In this document: positions 5,123 through 5,437 of the stretch, piece by piece | How positions within the stretch are numbered: the first letter of the stretch is position 1 | Layout: each line of letters begins with the position of its first letter | DNA from: DUAG01 sp046756865 | Lineage (GTDB): Bacteria; Nitrospirota; Nitrospiria; SBBL01; JAADHI01 | DNA: 5,437 nt | Direction of reading: 5' to 3' | Assembly (NCBI GenBank): GCA_046756865.1 | Contig: JBHHXE010000127.1 | Span: forward strand, 1 to 5,437 | Program-made: the position numbers and the translations under genes | Notes under the pieces: model-generated | Told to the model about the DNA's origin: nothing | The model's input: only the letters and a program-made list of their open reading frames with translations | The model's database searches: none

Positions 5123-5437
5123 ATGCCTAAGCAATCCCGGCCCTTTGTTTCAGCGCCGGCTCGAGGGTCCACCGACAGTAAGGACGCACGCAAACCACCC
5201 ACCCGCCCCATACGATTCACCGTTGCCGTCGTGGGCGGGTTTTTTGTGCTGGCGCTGCTACAAGTGCTCATCGGGGATGGGCAGGGGTTGCGGGCAGCGT
5301 CGCCGGCGGCGGGCTGCGGCTCGCCGGACGTTGGGCCGGCCGGCCTGGGCGACCCGTGGCCGGCCGCCAACCTGAGCGCGGCCAAAACGGTCGATATCCC
5401 CACCCCGGACGAAGGCGACCTGATCACCTACACCATC
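5123..5437 (+). CDS. Secreted or surface protein entering a DUF11-type repeat (partial)
   Basis: This is the first 105 codons of a gene that continues past the right edge. A basic N-terminal region (residues 1-31) is followed by a hydrophobic segment (TVAVVGGFFVLALLQVLIG, about 33-51) that should act as a signal peptide or anchor. A Gly/Pro/Ala-rich spacer follows. From about residue 81 the pattern AAKTVDIPTPDEGDLITYTI is the opening strand pair of a DUF11-like repeat, a beta domain found in large bacterial surface proteins. The function is probably adhesion or cell-surface structure; the fragment shows no catalytic residues. The ATG at 5123 has only a weak ribosome site (AGGG, eight bases upstream); an in-frame TTG at 5081 is an alternative with no better site. 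The coding part is visibly richer in G+C than the spacer before it. A consensus promoter lies about 60 bp upstream. Confidence 0.75.
   Translation, partial: MPKQSRPFVSAPARGSTDSKDARKPPTRPIRFTVAVVGGFFVLALLQVLIGDGQGLRAASPAAGCGSPDVGPAGLGDPWPAANLSAAKTVDIPTPDEGDLITYTI

Noticed and set aside
5098..5427. 109-codon minus-strand frame at the right end
   Set aside because: It is the antisense of the GC-rich signal-peptide/DUF11 gene and has no recognisable domain.
1..5437. CRISPR array, tRNA or rRNA genes, or a replication origin
   Set aside because: No regularly spaced repeats, cloverleaf, rRNA-like sequence or clustered DnaA boxes were seen on either strand.

Overview
The window looks like chromosomal DNA from a member of the Chloroflexota (Anaerolineae-like). 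This is inferred from protein style only: a membrane-anchored surface protein with a long Thr/Pro-rich spacer, a secreted DUF11-type protein, and a large signalling NTPase with an OmpR-type DNA-binding tail. There is no rRNA or marker gene to fix the lineage.

Layout, left to right. (1) Positions 1-815, minus strand: the 5' part of a gene for an exported protein with a signal anchor, a Thr/Pro-rich stalk and an FN3-like beta domain; it runs off the left edge. (2) Positions 816-981: a divergent regulatory region with a good sigma70-type promoter facing right, a probable extended -10 facing left, and an 11-bp-period direct repeat between them. (3) Positions 982-2568, plus strand: a two-pass membrane protein with a coiled coil and a cytoplasmic phosphotransferase domain of the aminoglycoside/choline kinase fold, most like the group called ternary complex associated domain 9 (TCAD9). 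(4) Positions 2528-4492, minus strand: a 654-residue protein fusing a NERD nuclease-like domain, a STAND/AAA-like P-loop NTPase and a C-terminal OmpR/PhoB-type winged helix. Genes 3 and 4 converge and overlap by 41 bp. (5) Positions 4493-5122: about 630 bp without a convincing gene. It holds the long leader and promoter of the NERD gene, a MITE-like inverted-repeat element with a possible 7-bp target duplication, and a fully consensus promoter facing right. (6) Positions 5123-5437, plus strand: the start of a secreted or anchored protein that enters a DUF11-type repeat at the right edge.

The most interesting content is the convergent pair: a membrane-tethered kinase-like protein opposite a nuclease-NTPase-DNA-binding fusion. 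Both gene types belong to classes used in NTP-dependent conflict and stress-signalling systems. A working model is that the kinase senses or relays an envelope or intracellular cue, and that the NERD-NTPase-wHTH protein acts as a one-component switch on DNA. A candidate tandem binding site lies just upstream of the kinase promoter, and a 9-bp motif (GCCTTAAGG) occurs in the promoter regions of both genes. The link between the two genes is inference from position; no homology search was possible.
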